From Parafilimonas terrae (lineage in GTDB: Bacteria; Bacteroidota; Bacteroidia; Chitinophagales; Chitinophagaceae), in contig NZ_FOXQ01000009.1 in NCBI RefSeq assembly GCF_900115755.1, forward strand, positions 1 to 64,000: a stretch of DNA of 64,000 nt, written 5' to 3'. Of the stretch, positions 46,699 to 56,329 are shown one piece after another. Every line of letters begins with the position of its first letter. Position 1 is the stretch's first letter. The notes below the pieces were generated by a model that saw only the letters and a program-made list of their open reading frames with translations, was not told the origin of the DNA and did not search any database. The position numbers and the translations under genes are program-made.

Positions 46699-46831
46699 TA
46701 ATTATTTCTGTATGCAATTTTATGGAATAAAAGTTGAGAAACAGAATGTTAAGCGGCATTATTACCTGAAGTACGGTTATAATACAGACAAGCATAAAAG
46801 TTCTTTTTTGTTATTTTTGCAGGTGAATTAG
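46694..46831 (+). CDS. Short open frame of 45 codons, doubtful
   Basis: Its ATG lies inside the right half of the palindrome. The product would begin MNNYFCMQFYGIKVEKQNVK and is rich in Tyr and Lys. It could be a leader peptide for the desaturase transcript or chance. Confidence 0.18.
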   Translation: MNNYFCMQFYGIKVEKQNVKRHYYLKYGYNTDKHKSSFLLFLQVN

Positions 46832-46875
46832 CTAGCCTCAAAGGCACACCATAGAATACTTATAAACATACATTT

Positions 46876-47979
46876 ATGACAGAGAGAGTTACCAAACCTT
46901 CTTTCATAAAAAACGCAGATGCTGAGTTATTTCAGCAATTAAGGAAAGAGGTTAATATTACAGTTAGCAGATTGGAAGAAAAAAGAAGACCGGGAATTAT
47001 TGTTAAAGCTATTCTTTTCCCCGCACTTTACATTTTATCATATATAGCGGCACTTTACTGGGCTTCGAATACTTCCATTTATTATTTCTGCTTTTTCTCA
47101 ATGGGCTTTTTGCTGGTATTAAATTTTTTAAACCTCATACATGAAGCCGTTCACAACACTTTGTTTTCAAATAAACATATCAACAACTGGTATGTTCATT
47201 TCTTTGACCTGATGGGCGCCAACAGTTACATCTGGAAAATAAGACATATACGGCTGCATCATAACTATCCAAATGTTATGGGTTGGGACAGCGATTTTGA
47301 GCAAAGCCCGCTGGCAAGGGTATTCCCGCATGCGCCATTTTCCAAAATGCATAAATACCAGCATATTTATCTGCCGCTTTTTTATCCTTTATATCTTATT
47401 AACTGGCTCCTGGTAAGGGATTTTAAAGATTTCTTTAATAAGAGAAAACTGGTTTGGAAAGTGATAGACCATATACCAACTATTGAATATATTAAACTGT
47501 TTATTTTTAAAATTGCTTTTATACTATATACAGTTTTATTGCCGGTGTTGTTTTTTAATGTTAGCTGGGGACAGGCAATTATAGCTTTTTTAATCATGCT
47601 GTTTACGGCAAGCATCGTTTCGCTGCTGGTATTGTTATCGCCGCATGCAAGCACAGAAAGTGAATACCCAATGCCTGATGAAAACGGGCAAATGCCCATG
47701 GCATGGTTCAGGCACCAGCTTAGCTGTACAAATGATGTAAGCGAAGACAATTGGTTTATCCGTTTTTTTATGGGATGTTTTAATTATCATATTGCCCATC
47801 ATTTGTTCCCGGCGGTAAACCATGTTTTTTATCCTGAAGTAACACAGGTTATAAGGGAGTTTGCTGCAAAAAACAATTTGCCTTACCGCCAGTTTCCCCT
47901 GGTTAAATCGTTGCGCAATCATTACAAACTATTACGCACAAATGCCTTTCACGAAAATATTTTTGAAGAAACAATGTAA
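46876..47979 (+). CDS. Membrane fatty-acid desaturase
   Basis: A 367-residue integral membrane di-iron desaturase. The three histidine boxes are HEAVH (89-93), H124IRLHH129, and HIAHH (305-309). Four or more membrane segments surround them. DesA/DesA3-like enzymes place a double bond in acyl chains of membrane lipids. The last box followed by LFPAVNHVFYPEV is typical of front-end or acyl-lipid types. Single gene, ended by a strong hairpin. Substrate chain and regiospecificity unknown. Confidence 0.88.
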   Translation: MTERVTKPSFIKNADAELFQQLRKEVNITVSRLEEKRRPGIIVKAILFPALYILSYIAALYWASNTSIYYFCFFSMGFLLVLNFLNLIHEAVHNTLFSNKHINNWYVHFFDLMGANSYIWKIRHIRLHHNYPNVMGWDSDFEQSPLARVFPHAPFSKMHKYQHIYLPLFYPLYLINWLLVRDFKDFFNKRKLVWKVIDHIPTIEYIKLFIFKIAFILYTVLLPVLFFNVSWGQAIIAFLIMLFTASIVSLLVLLSPHASTESEYPMPDENGQMPMAWFRHQLSCTNDVSEDNWFIRFFMGCFNYHIAHHLFPAVNHVFYPEVTQVIREFAAKNNLPYRQFPLVKSLRNHYKLLRTNAFHENIFEETM

Positions 47980-47990
47980 CGGTGAATTAT

Positions 47991-48035
47991 TAATAAGAAA
48001 GAAGAACAACTATTTGTTGTTCTTCTTTCTTATTA
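47991..48035. terminator. Perfect 20-bp hairpin between convergent genes
   Basis: Arms 47991-48010 and 48016-48035 are exact reverse complements around loop TATTT. The arms are almost pure purine on one strand (TAATAAGAAAGAAGAACAAC). It lies 12 bases after the desaturase stop, and the T-rich 3' arm can serve as the run. Confidence 0.75.
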
Positions 48036-48154
48036 GTGTGAAATTATTGCTGTTTTGCTATGCCGAAATCAATCAACCCCACTCATATTACTCTCCTATT
48101 TACAGAAACAAATTTTATTCTGCATTGCTGCACGAAAATTCATCCAGCCTTTAT

Positions 48155-50200
48155 TTACCAGATAACAACTCTTAAACTATCAGCCCTGTACATCGCATCA
48201 CCGGGTTTTACATTGAATGTTTTATAAAATTCAGGAATATTGCTCAAAGGCCCGTTAACACGGTACTGTGCAGGCGAATGCACATCAATGCGTATTTGTC
48301 TTGCAATAGATTCCGGCGTTGCATTTACCATCCATGCATAACCATAAGCAAGAAAATAACGCTGGTCTGGCGTTAACCCTGCAACCGTTTCATTGTTTTT
48401 ATATTGATTTGTTTTTTTGAATGCTTCATATCCCATAACCACACCGCCAAGATCAGCAATATTCTCTCCTTGCGTGGCATCCCCGTTTATGTGCAGGCTG
48501 TCAAGCATAACATAGTTGTTGAATTGTTCAACGATCAGCTTTGTTTTGGCAAGAAATTTTTCACGGTCTTCTTTTGTCCACCAGTTTCTAAGATTGCCTT
48601 TATCATCATATTGGCTGCCCTGGTCATCAAAGCCATGCGTTATTTCATGACCAAATGTGGAACCGCCAATTATGCCATATAAAACAGCATCGTCGGGCAT
48701 GCGGCCTTCAAAACCGGGAACAATAATATTGCAGGCCGGCACTACAATTTCATTATTACTTGGATTATAATAAGCGTTATAAGTTTGCGGCATCATCGTC
48801 CACTCTTCACGGTCAACAGGCTTGCCCCATTTTGATATCATATAATTATAAAACCACTGGTTTGCATGCATTACGTTTTGTGCATAAGAACTGCGGTCAA
48901 TCGTAAGGTTGCTCATATCTTTCCACTTATCAGGGTAGCCTACTTTCATTACTATCTTCGAAAGTTTATATAACGCTTTCGTTTTAGTAGAATCGCTCAT
49001 CCAGTCGAGCTTTTTAATATGGCCTGCAAATACATCACGAATGTTATTGCCTATTTCTACCAGTTTATCTTTTGTGCCTTCGGGCAAATATTCCTTTACA
49101 TATACCTGCCCTATTAATTCACCCAAATAGCCGTTAGTGTTTTCCACAACTGTCTTCCAGCGCGGCTTTCGCTCTTTAACACCACTTAATATAGTTGCAT
49201 TGAAATAAAAATTTTCATCATCAATGGCTTTGTTTAAATAAGAAGCATACGCATTAATAAGGTTCCAGCGCAGGTAAGCTTTCCAGTCCTTGATTGAAAA
49301 TTTACTAAGCGTATTATTTAATGCGCTATAAAATTCAGGCTGGCCAACAATAACCGTATCACCATTTTTTATACCTAACAGGGGCAGTACATTATTCCAG
49401 TTAATTGCCGGCGTTAACTTATTAAACTGCGCCACAGGCATTTTGTTATAATTCTTTTCCGGGTCGCGTAATTCGGCAAGCTTACGGCTATGTGCGGCAA
49501 GCTCCGTTTCAAGCTTCATAATATTTAATGCACCGGCGCTTGCAGTTGCACTGTCGGTACCGGAAAGCTGCAGCATTTTTTGAATATGCTTTACATATTC
49601 ATTGCGAATATTTTTTGTGCGCCCGTCATTATCAAAATAATAATCGCGAACGCCAAGGCCAATGCCGCCCTGCGCAAACAGCATGGCATACTTATCACTT
49701 ATCTTATCATCCTGTGATATATAAAAAGAAAAAAGCGGGCTGGCGCCTATTGAATGCAAATGTGCAATTGCAGCAATAACTGCATCTATACTGTTTATAG
49801 AATCTATAGCTGCAAATTCATTTTTCAATGGCGCTATACCTGCCTTTTCAATATTTACCGTATCCATGCCGCTGGCAAAAAAATCACCTATCTTTTGTTT
49901 GTTGCTTCCTGTCGCATCGTTGGCTTTTGAAGCTTCCTCACATATTCTTCTTACCTGGTCATTAATTGTATCCTGTATGGTTCTGAATATACCGTTGCTT
50001 CTTTCGCTTGACGGAATAGGATGCGCTTTAAACCATCCTCCATCTGCATAATGAAAAAAATCCTGTGCAGGATTAACGGTTGTATCACGATTGGTTACAA
50101 GCGGATCGGGCTTGTTTTCATTTTTGTTTGTTGAAGTGTTGCAAGCTGCAAGAACAACGGATAAGAGCACGCATGCATTTGCGAGGTTTCGGAATAACAT
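48155..50200 (-). CDS. M13 family metallopeptidase lipoprotein (PepO/neprilysin-like)
   Basis: 681 residues from the ATG at 50200, chosen because it gives a signal with a lipobox (VVLAAC, C20); a longer start adds 12 residues before the signal. Zinc site FGHEITHGFDDQGSQYD, third ligand in ENIADLGG, and substrate-binding NAYYNPSNNEIVVPA are the M13 hallmarks. The N-terminal helical lid spans about 50-430. It ends RADSLRVVIW, near the CxVW tail of the family. A secreted endopeptidase for small peptides, anchored by lipid. Stands alone between mreD and the desaturase. Confidence 0.9.
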   Translation of the reverse strand: MLFRNLANACVLLSVVLAACNTSTNKNENKPDPLVTNRDTTVNPAQDFFHYADGGWFKAHPIPSSERSNGIFRTIQDTINDQVRRICEEASKANDATGSNKQKIGDFFASGMDTVNIEKAGIAPLKNEFAAIDSINSIDAVIAAIAHLHSIGASPLFSFYISQDDKISDKYAMLFAQGGIGLGVRDYYFDNDGRTKNIRNEYVKHIQKMLQLSGTDSATASAGALNIMKLETELAAHSRKLAELRDPEKNYNKMPVAQFNKLTPAINWNNVLPLLGIKNGDTVIVGQPEFYSALNNTLSKFSIKDWKAYLRWNLINAYASYLNKAIDDENFYFNATILSGVKERKPRWKTVVENTNGYLGELIGQVYVKEYLPEGTKDKLVEIGNNIRDVFAGHIKKLDWMSDSTKTKALYKLSKIVMKVGYPDKWKDMSNLTIDRSSYAQNVMHANQWFYNYMISKWGKPVDREEWTMMPQTYNAYYNPSNNEIVVPACNIIVPGFEGRMPDDAVLYGIIGGSTFGHEITHGFDDQGSQYDDKGNLRNWWTKEDREKFLAKTKLIVEQFNNYVMLDSLHINGDATQGENIADLGGVVMGYEAFKKTNQYKNNETVAGLTPDQRYFLAYGYAWMVNATPESIARQIRIDVHSPAQYRVNGPLSNIPEFYKTFNVKPGDAMYRADSLRVVIW

Positions 50201-50461
50201 ACAGTAGTTTTTTAAAGTCAAATTAAAGTAATGCATGCGGAAGAATCAACTTATTTATTTATGCGGTTGAAATATTTGCTATGAAAAGAGATGGAATTTA
50301 TTTAACCACAGATACATAAATTTTATAACGGATAACTGTTCTCTGTAAGCTGATTATATTGTTGAGAAAAGCATTGCTGCTGAAGTGTGCGACGCAACCG
50401 TGCTTAACAACGTTACTGCTGCCGGTAACACAATAACGAATAATAAATGCGAAAGCATTTA

Positions 50462-50998
50462 TCAGGCTGCAGCATTTGTTCTCACTTTTCCTTTGCGCGG
50501 AAAGAGTATTTCTGCAATAAAAATGAGCACAAGGCTAAGCGCTGTGGTGGCAGTTACTTTTCCGATGAAGAAGAAGAAATCACCAAACTCCATCCACTCA
50601 AGAAACACAAGCAATGTTGTGTGCATGAAGGTGAGTATAAGAATGTATGTTGCATAAGAACCCCAGCCCATGCTTTTAACGGACGGCTCTGCAAAGCTTA
50701 ACTGCGTTGTTTCCTGTGGTATTAAAAGGTTTAATAAAAAGGGCCGCAAATAAGCAATTAAAACACAAGGCGCCGCATGAAGGCCCGGTGTGCCGCTGAA
50801 ATAGTCGTACGTTAAGCCGAATATGAATGCGAGCAGCATTAATGGCGCACGCCCCATATTGAATGGCAGCCATAAAATAAACAGGAAATAAATGTATGGC
50901 TTCACAAACTCATGCACGGGTGGCACTTTATTAAATACATAAACCTGCACAGCGATGAACAATACAAAACGGATTATATTTTTTAGCAGGTTCGTCAT
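50462..50998 (-). CDS. mreD: Rod shape-determining protein MreD
   Basis: A 178-residue polytopic inner-membrane protein with five or six hydrophobic segments (NIIRFVLFIAVQVYVFNKV at the N terminus, then APLMLLAFIFGLTYDYFSGTPGLHA). The FGLxxDxxSGxxxG motif is typical of MreD. Its ATG overlaps the mreC stop by four bases (50995-50998). It is part of the elongasome with MreB and MreC. The usual next genes, mrdA and rodA, are absent; an M13 peptidase lies downstream. Confidence 0.88.
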   Translation of the reverse strand: MTNLLKNIIRFVLFIAVQVYVFNKVPPVHEFVKPYIYFLFILWLPFNMGRAPLMLLAFIFGLTYDYFSGTPGLHAAPCVLIAYLRPFLLNLLIPQETTQLSFAEPSVKSMGWGSYATYILILTFMHTTLLVFLEWMEFGDFFFFIGKVTATTALSLVLIFIAEILFPRKGKVRTNAAA

Positions 50999-51846
50999 TT
51001 ATCTTTTGGCGTTTTAGCTTCCAGTTGTTTTTGTTCAGCCCAGATCATGTTATTAACAAGATAGGCATATTGAATATTATAAAAATCAGTTGATGTTTTT
51101 ACTTTCAATTCATAAAAGCCGCTGCCGGAATCGCCCTGCAAAGCAGCAACAGTACCAATCATTATACCTGGCGGATAACTGCCTGACAGATTACTGGTGA
51201 TAATACTATCTCCTACTTTTACTTTAGCTGATTTAGGCACATTATGCATGGTTACATAACGAGGGTCTTCGCCATCCCAGTCAACGAGGCCGGTATAGAA
51301 ATCCTTCTTTGTCATGGCGCTTACTTTGGCATTGCGGTTAAGCAGGCTCATTACACGGCAATAATTATCGCTTACCATAATTACCTTACCCACAATTCCA
51401 CGCGGGCCCGTTACACCCATATCAACCTGTGCACCCTGTTTAGCGCCGCGGTATAAAGTGATGTAATTGTTTTGTTCTGAAATATCGTTGTTTACAATTT
51501 TGGCAGGAAGGAATTCAAATTTCCTTATGCGGCCAAGCGTGTCTTTCAGCAGGGAATCTATCTGGAATACTTTTGATGTATCGGGCGCTTCAAAGCTTGA
51601 TTGCAGCATGCCCCTGAGCTCAGCATTTTCAGCAGCCAGCGCTTCATTGGTTTTTTTAAGACGGAAATAATATTCAATAGCATTATACTGCGCACCCACT
51701 TTACCTGTGGTTTCATTGGCTATATTAGAAAACGCAACCTGGTAAGTTTGATTGTAATTAATGAGGGCAGCCAGTGAAATCCCCATCAAAATAAGGAACA
51801 GGAACAGGTTAAAAAAATGACGTATGAAGGCAATTATATTACGCAT
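50995..51846 (-). CDS. mreC: Rod shape-determining protein MreC
   Basis: A 283-residue bitopic protein: one N-terminal membrane segment (FFNLFLFLILMGISLAALI), a coiled coil (YYFRLKKTNEALAAENAELRGML, about 58-80) and a periplasmic double beta-barrel with GVTGPRGIVGKVIMVSDNYCRVMSLLNRNAKVSAM. MreC links MreB filaments to the cell-wall synthases. Second gene of the mreB-mreC-mreD unit, 116 bases after mreB and overlapping mreD. Confidence 0.93.
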   Translation of the reverse strand: MRNIIAFIRHFFNLFLFLILMGISLAALINYNQTYQVAFSNIANETTGKVGAQYNAIEYYFRLKKTNEALAAENAELRGMLQSSFEAPDTSKVFQIDSLLKDTLGRIRKFEFLPAKIVNNDISEQNNYITLYRGAKQGAQVDMGVTGPRGIVGKVIMVSDNYCRVMSLLNRNAKVSAMTKKDFYTGLVDWDGEDPRYVTMHNVPKSAKVKVGDSIITSNLSGSYPPGIMIGTVAALQGDSGSGFYELKVKTSTDFYNIQYAYLVNNMIWAEQKQLEAKTPKDK

Positions 51847-51962
51847 AAAGCCCCTCCCAGCTTCCTCTAAGTGGAGGAAATAGAACGTTGATTTTTATAT
51901 TGGTTATTTATCATTTATAATTTGCAAGCCTTCCTCTTTGGGAAGATTTAGACGGGCTTCTT

Positions 51963-52988
51963 TTATTTCATTACAAAAGGGTAACGCTGGTAATTTTTTA
52001 ATGCCAGCCCTGTTCCGCGCACAACACTGATAAGCGGGTCTTCAGCAATATGGACAGGTAATTTTATTTTCTGGCTTAAACGTTTATCCAAACCACGCAG
52101 CAATGCACCTCCGCCGGTTAAATACAAACCCCTGCGGTAAATATCAGCAGCCAGTTCAGGCGGCGTAGTTTCCAGCGCTTTTAAAATAGCTTCTTCTATT
52201 TTAAAGATGGATTTATCCAGCGCTTCAGCCACTTCCTGGTAGCTCACCATAATTTGTTTTGGAATACCGGTTACGAGGTCACGGCCATTTACCGGCATAT
52301 CTTCCGGCGGATTATCAAGGTCTTTCATAGCCGCGCCGATCGTTATTTTTATTTGTTCTGCCGTGCGCTCACCAATAAGCAAACTGTGGTAACGGCGCAA
52401 AGCTTCCATAATATCAGCGGTAAATTCATCGCCTGCAATACGAATGCTCTGGTCGCAAACAATGCCGGCCAATGCAATTACGGTAATGCCAGTTGTGCCA
52501 CCGCCAATATCAATGATCATATTACCAACCGGTTCTTCCACATCTATTCCAATACCCAAAGCAGCGCTCATAGGCTCATGGATCAAATACACTTCTGTGG
52601 CGCCTGCCTGCTCCGCACTGTCGCGAACCGCACGTTTTTCAACTTCTGTTATGCTGGAAGGAATGCAGATAACCATTCTCCATCTCGGTGCAATCAATGG
52701 TTTTTTAGGATAAATCATTTTGATCATTTCCTTTATCATTAATTCAGCAGCATTAAAATCGGCAATTACACCATCTTTCAACGGGCGCACGGTACGGATG
52801 CTTTCATGCGTTTTTTCGTGCATCATCAGTGCACGTTTTCCCACAGCCAGCACTTCTTTTGGATTATTCCTGTTTAAGGCAACAATGGATGGTTCATTTA
52901 CCACCACTTCATCATTATGTATAATCAGGGTATTTGCGGTGCCAAGATCAATCGCAATTTCCTGTGTGAAAAAATTAAAAAGTCCCAT
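51963..52988 (-). CDS. mreB: Rod shape-determining protein MreB
   Basis: A 341-residue bacterial actin. Phosphate-binding loops are IDLGTANTLIIH (about 12-23) and MIIDIGGGTTGITVIAL (about 155-171); LTGGGALLRGLDK (about 295-307) is the adenosine-binding motif. It polymerises under the inner membrane and guides lateral cell-wall synthesis. First gene of the mre unit, with a good upstream promoter. The start MGLFNFFTQEIAIDLG is the standard one. Confidence 0.96.
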   Translation of the reverse strand: MGLFNFFTQEIAIDLGTANTLIIHNDEVVVNEPSIVALNRNNPKEVLAVGKRALMMHEKTHESIRTVRPLKDGVIADFNAAELMIKEMIKMIYPKKPLIAPRWRMVICIPSSITEVEKRAVRDSAEQAGATEVYLIHEPMSAALGIGIDVEEPVGNMIIDIGGGTTGITVIALAGIVCDQSIRIAGDEFTADIMEALRRYHSLLIGERTAEQIKITIGAAMKDLDNPPEDMPVNGRDLVTGIPKQIMVSYQEVAEALDKSIFKIEEAILKALETTPPELAADIYRRGLYLTGGGALLRGLDKRLSQKIKLPVHIAEDPLISVVRGTGLALKNYQRYPFVMK

Positions 52989-53304
52989 TATATAATTAGT
53001 TCAAATGTTATTTATTGAATAAGCCGCAAAGGTGCAGGATATAATTCGAATTTACAAAGCACAGATATTTCTATTTCAAGGGGTTTTGTTAATATGCACA
53101 AACATTATTTTTTTAGTTCTAAACTTTTTTTGGCGGGGAAGACAATTATTGATATGCAAAACAGCTTTCTTCAAACATGAATCGTCCAAAGCAAATACAA
53201 GAACGTTCAATTTTAAAATTGCTGTTATTATTTCAGACCTTAATTTTTCAACATGTTTCAACGTCTGAAAACCTTTAAAGTTTTCACGTTTTACGATTGA
53301 CAAT
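52989..53304. other. 316-bp gap between purD and mreB
   Basis: Holds the mreB promoter at its left end. The rest is AT-rich with words such as TGACAATTCACGG of the kind common in intergenic Bacteroidota DNA. An open frame running through it from inside purD lacks homology I can recognise. Confidence 0.5.
53027..53058 (-). promoter_or_regulatory. Promoter of the mreBCD unit
   Basis: On the reverse strand TTTG (53055-53058), a 20-base spacer and CACCTTTG (53027-53034) match the Bacteroidota -33/-7 pattern with one mismatch, 38 bases before the mreB ATG. Confidence 0.6.
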
Positions 53305-54591
53305 TCACGGATTAAATTCATACCCAATATCGCTTCTGAAATACATGCCTTCAAAATGTATGTTACCTAACACATTTTTTGAAAGTTGCACTGCTTCGGC
53401 AATATCCTTGCCAAAAGATGTTACGGCTAAAACTCTTCCACCATTTGTTACAACTTCACCTTTATTATCCGGTTTTGTTCCCGCATGAAAAATAAAGCTT
53501 TTACTTTCCAACACATTATCCGGTAAGCTTATCTGCTTTCCTTTTTCATAGTCGCCGGGATAACCGCCGCTTACTGCAACAACCGTTGCGCATGCCCGAT
53601 CATCGTATGCAATAACTGTATCTTTTAAAGTATTATTATGTACGGATAAAAATAATTCCACAAGATCGTTTTTTAAACGCGGCATCACCACTTCCGTTTC
53701 CGGGTCGCCCATGCGGCAATTGTATTCTATAACGAAAGGCTCATCGCCCACTTTAATCAACCCAAAAAATACAAAGCCATTGTAAATAATATTTTCTGTT
53801 TGCAAACCCTGTATGGTTGGCTGAATAATTTTTGTTTCAATCTTCTGTAAAAATTCATCAGTTAAAAATGGCAAAGGGCTTACACAACCCATGCCGCCGG
53901 TATTCAATCCTGTGTCGCCAACACCAATACGTTTATAATCTTTTGCATGGCCGATGATCTTATAATCTTTACCATCAGTTAATGCAAAAATGCTCAGTTC
54001 AATGCCATCTAAAAACTGTTCAATCACCACTTTGCTTGATGCTTCGCCAAACTGCTGGTTGATGATCATTTCTTCAAAAGCTTTCAATGCATCTGCTGTT
54101 GTTTGTGCAATTACAACACCTTTACCAGCGGCCAAACCATCGGCTTTTAGCACAACCGGCAAACTATGTTGCCGGATATATTTTTTGCCTTCTTCAAAAC
54201 TATCTTTTGTAAACTCGGCATAGGCGGCTGTTGGTATATTATGCCGCTGCATAAATTTTTTGGAGAATGCCTTGCTGCCTTCCAGTTGAGCGCCTTCGGC
54301 AGAAGGCCCGATGACAATTATATGTTGGGTTGAAGTATCTGCTTTAAGCGCATCAAACACGCCATTTACCAGCGGGTCTTCCGGCCCCACAACAATCATT
54401 TCAATATTATTTTCAACAGCAAATTTTTTGATGGCGTCAAAATCATTTACACCGATACTTACATTCTTTCCGCATTGCGCTGTTCCGGCGTTGCCCGGCG
54501 CAATAAATAAATTTGAACAATGTTTGCTTTGTGCCATTTTCCACGCCAGTGCATGTTCACGGCCACCGCTTCCCAACAACAAAATATTCAT
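53305..54591 (-). CDS. purD: Phosphoribosylamine--glycine ligase
   Basis: 428 residues from the ATG at 54591 (MNILLLGSGGREHALAWKM); the open frame extends 30 codons upstream without homology. The ATP-grasp core includes VLKADGLAAGKGVVIAQT, GMGCVSPLPF and EYNCRMGDPETEVVMPRL. It ligates glycine to phosphoribosylamine in the second step of purine synthesis. Single gene on the reverse strand, divergent from the peptide transporter. Confidence 0.95.
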   Translation of the reverse strand: MNILLLGSGGREHALAWKMAQSKHCSNLFIAPGNAGTAQCGKNVSIGVNDFDAIKKFAVENNIEMIVVGPEDPLVNGVFDALKADTSTQHIIVIGPSAEGAQLEGSKAFSKKFMQRHNIPTAAYAEFTKDSFEEGKKYIRQHSLPVVLKADGLAAGKGVVIAQTTADALKAFEEMIINQQFGEASSKVVIEQFLDGIELSIFALTDGKDYKIIGHAKDYKRIGVGDTGLNTGGMGCVSPLPFLTDEFLQKIETKIIQPTIQGLQTENIIYNGFVFFGLIKVGDEPFVIEYNCRMGDPETEVVMPRLKNDLVELFLSVHNNTLKDTVIAYDDRACATVVAVSGGYPGDYEKGKQISLPDNVLESKSFIFHAGTKPDNKGEVVTNGGRVLAVTSFGKDIAEAVQLSKNVLGNIHFEGMYFRSDIGYEFNP

Positions 54592-54644
54592 GAAAAAATA
54601 ATTAGGCGGCGAAAGTAAAAGTTTTATGCTTTCTGAATTAGATT

Positions 54645-54672
54645 TTGTTAATTGTAAAAACTGCTTATTTTG
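54645..54672 (+). promoter_or_regulatory. Possible promoter of the peptide transporter
   Basis: TTG (54645-54647), an 18-base spacer and TATTTTG (54666-54672) resemble the -33/-7 pair, with the -7 box one T short of TAnnTTTG. It lies 38 bases before the ATG at 54711. Confidence 0.35.
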
Positions 54673-54710
54673 GGCTGCCAACTAATTATTATTCCAATAA
54701 ACCAGCTTTA

Positions 54711-56294
54711 ATGAATATTACTGAAGATGCAATAAGTGCTGCTGAACAACCTGCCCGTAAAAATCATCCCAAAGGTTTATATGTGTTGTTTGCAATTGAA
54801 ATGTGGGAACGGTTTAATTATTACGGCATGCGTGCAATCCTTACTTATTTTATGACGCAGGCGCTACTCTTCAAACTTGATTTTGCTTTAAACCTGTATG
54901 GTAGTTATATAAGTTTGTTGTACTTGACACCATTAGTTGGGGGATATTTTGCCGACCGCTTTTGGGGCAATAAACGATCCATTTTTGTTGGTGGTTTGGT
55001 AATGGCAATTGGCGAATTAATTCTCTTTGTTTGTGGCACTATCTATAATTCTTCCCCGGCTTTATCCAACATTCTTTTCTTCTCCGGCCTTGGTTTAATG
55101 ATTGCGGGCAACGGTTTTTTCAAACCCAATATTTCTACGCTTGTGGGGCAGCTTTATCCAAAAGGCGACCTGCGTGTTGACCCTGCTTACACTATTTTTT
55201 ACATGGGCATAAACCTGGGCGCATTTTTCGGCCCTATAGCTTGTGGTTATGTTGGCAATACAGGCAATCCTGCAGACTTTAAATGGGCGTTTCTTGTTGC
55301 CGGCGTAGGCATGATCATCAGCCTTATTGTACAGCGGATATATCACAACAAACTGGTACGCGATCCAGAAGGAAAAATACTGGGCCTCAAACCTGATGAC
55401 CTGGTTGTTGATAAATTAAACAAAGAAGCATCAAGCCATGTAAAGCCGCCAGCGCCAATATGGTCGAACCCTGTTTCCACGGTTATTATCATGCTTGTAT
55501 TTGCGGTCATTTCAATTGGTGCGCTTTACCTTGATACGCAAATCAATTACCTGTTCTATCTTTTAGGCGGCAGCTTCCTGTTTATCATCATTCTTATTTT
55601 TTCAGATAAAAACCTAACCAAAGAAGAAAAGGGAAGAATTTGGGTAATGGTGATCATTGCTTTTTTTGTTGTGTTTTTCTGGGGCGCCTATGAACAAACC
55701 GGCGCTTCGCTGAGCGTTTTTGCAGACAGGCAAACCAATCGCCATCTCTGGGGCGATTATGTGATGCCGCCAGCCTATTTTCAATCATTCAACTCTGCAT
55801 TCATCATCATTTTTGCGCCAATATTAGCATGGTTATGGTTAAAGATGGGAAAGAAACAACCTGCCACGCCTACCAAAATGGGCATAGGTCTATTGCTGTT
55901 GGCTTTGGGTTTTTTATGGATTGCGTATGGCGTAAAAGATGCTGCCGCAAAACAGGTGAGCATGATATGGCTCACCGGTTTATACCTGCTGCACACGCTG
56001 GGCGAATTATGCCTCTCACCTATCGGCCTTTCATTATTCAATAAATTATCGCCGTTAAGATTTGCATCGTTGCTGATGGCCGTATGGTTCACAGGCAATG
56101 CCGGTGGCAATAAATTAGCCGGTGTGTTAAGCAGTTTATATCCTGAAGGCGGCAAAACCACTTCGTTTCTTGGCTACCAGATAAGTAGCCTGCATGATTT
56201 TTTTATGCTGTTTGTTTTTATGGGTGGCGCAGCGGGTATTATTCTTCTCTTGCTCTCGAAAAAACTGCAAAAAATGATGCATGGGATACAGTAA
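54711..56294 (+). CDS. Proton-dependent peptide transporter (POT/PTR2 family)
   Basis: 527 residues from the ATG at 54711, with about 14 membrane segments. The POT signatures are EMWERFNYYGMRAIL (ExxERFxYYG, proton-coupling) and FYMGINLGAFFGPIACGYVG (PTR2 second signature). It imports di- and tripeptides with protons, as DtpT does. The C-terminal half has the usual GAYEQTGASLSVFAD and LSPIGLSLFNKLSP. It is followed by the toxin-antitoxin pair and then an OPT transporter on the same strand. Confidence 0.92.
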   Translation: MNITEDAISAAEQPARKNHPKGLYVLFAIEMWERFNYYGMRAILTYFMTQALLFKLDFALNLYGSYISLLYLTPLVGGYFADRFWGNKRSIFVGGLVMAIGELILFVCGTIYNSSPALSNILFFSGLGLMIAGNGFFKPNISTLVGQLYPKGDLRVDPAYTIFYMGINLGAFFGPIACGYVGNTGNPADFKWAFLVAGVGMIISLIVQRIYHNKLVRDPEGKILGLKPDDLVVDKLNKEASSHVKPPAPIWSNPVSTVIIMLVFAVISIGALYLDTQINYLFYLLGGSFLFIIILIFSDKNLTKEEKGRIWVMVIIAFFVVFFWGAYEQTGASLSVFADRQTNRHLWGDYVMPPAYFQSFNSAFIIIFAPILAWLWLKMGKKQPATPTKMGIGLLLLALGFLWIAYGVKDAAAKQVSMIWLTGLYLLHTLGELCLSPIGLSLFNKLSPLRFASLLMAVWFTGNAGGNKLAGVLSSLYPEGGKTTSFLGYQISSLHDFFMLFVFMGGAAGIILLLLSKKLQKMMHGIQ

Positions 56295-56329
56295 GGAATA
56301 TAGTTTAAATTTGAAGAAAGAAGTGAAGT

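Larger units (their letters stand above)
46571..46875. other. 305-bp divergent intergenic region with promoter boxes and a palindrome
   Basis: It separates the FAH-family operon from the desaturase. It holds two forward-strand -7 boxes, TATTTTTG at 46654-46661 and again at 46812-46819, the 30-bp palindrome at 46669-46698, and a 45-codon frame (46694-46831). No -33 match at the right distance was found for either box. Confidence 0.5.

Noticed and set aside
47861..48175. Forward frame of 104 codons across the desaturase end
   Set aside because: It overlaps the desaturase in another frame and reads through the 20-bp terminator hairpin.
53076..53354. Reverse-strand open frame of 92 codons overlapping the end of purD
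   Set aside because: It overlaps a clear gene in another frame, and the intergenic part looks like AT-rich non-coding DNA containing the mreB promoter. No recognisable domain.
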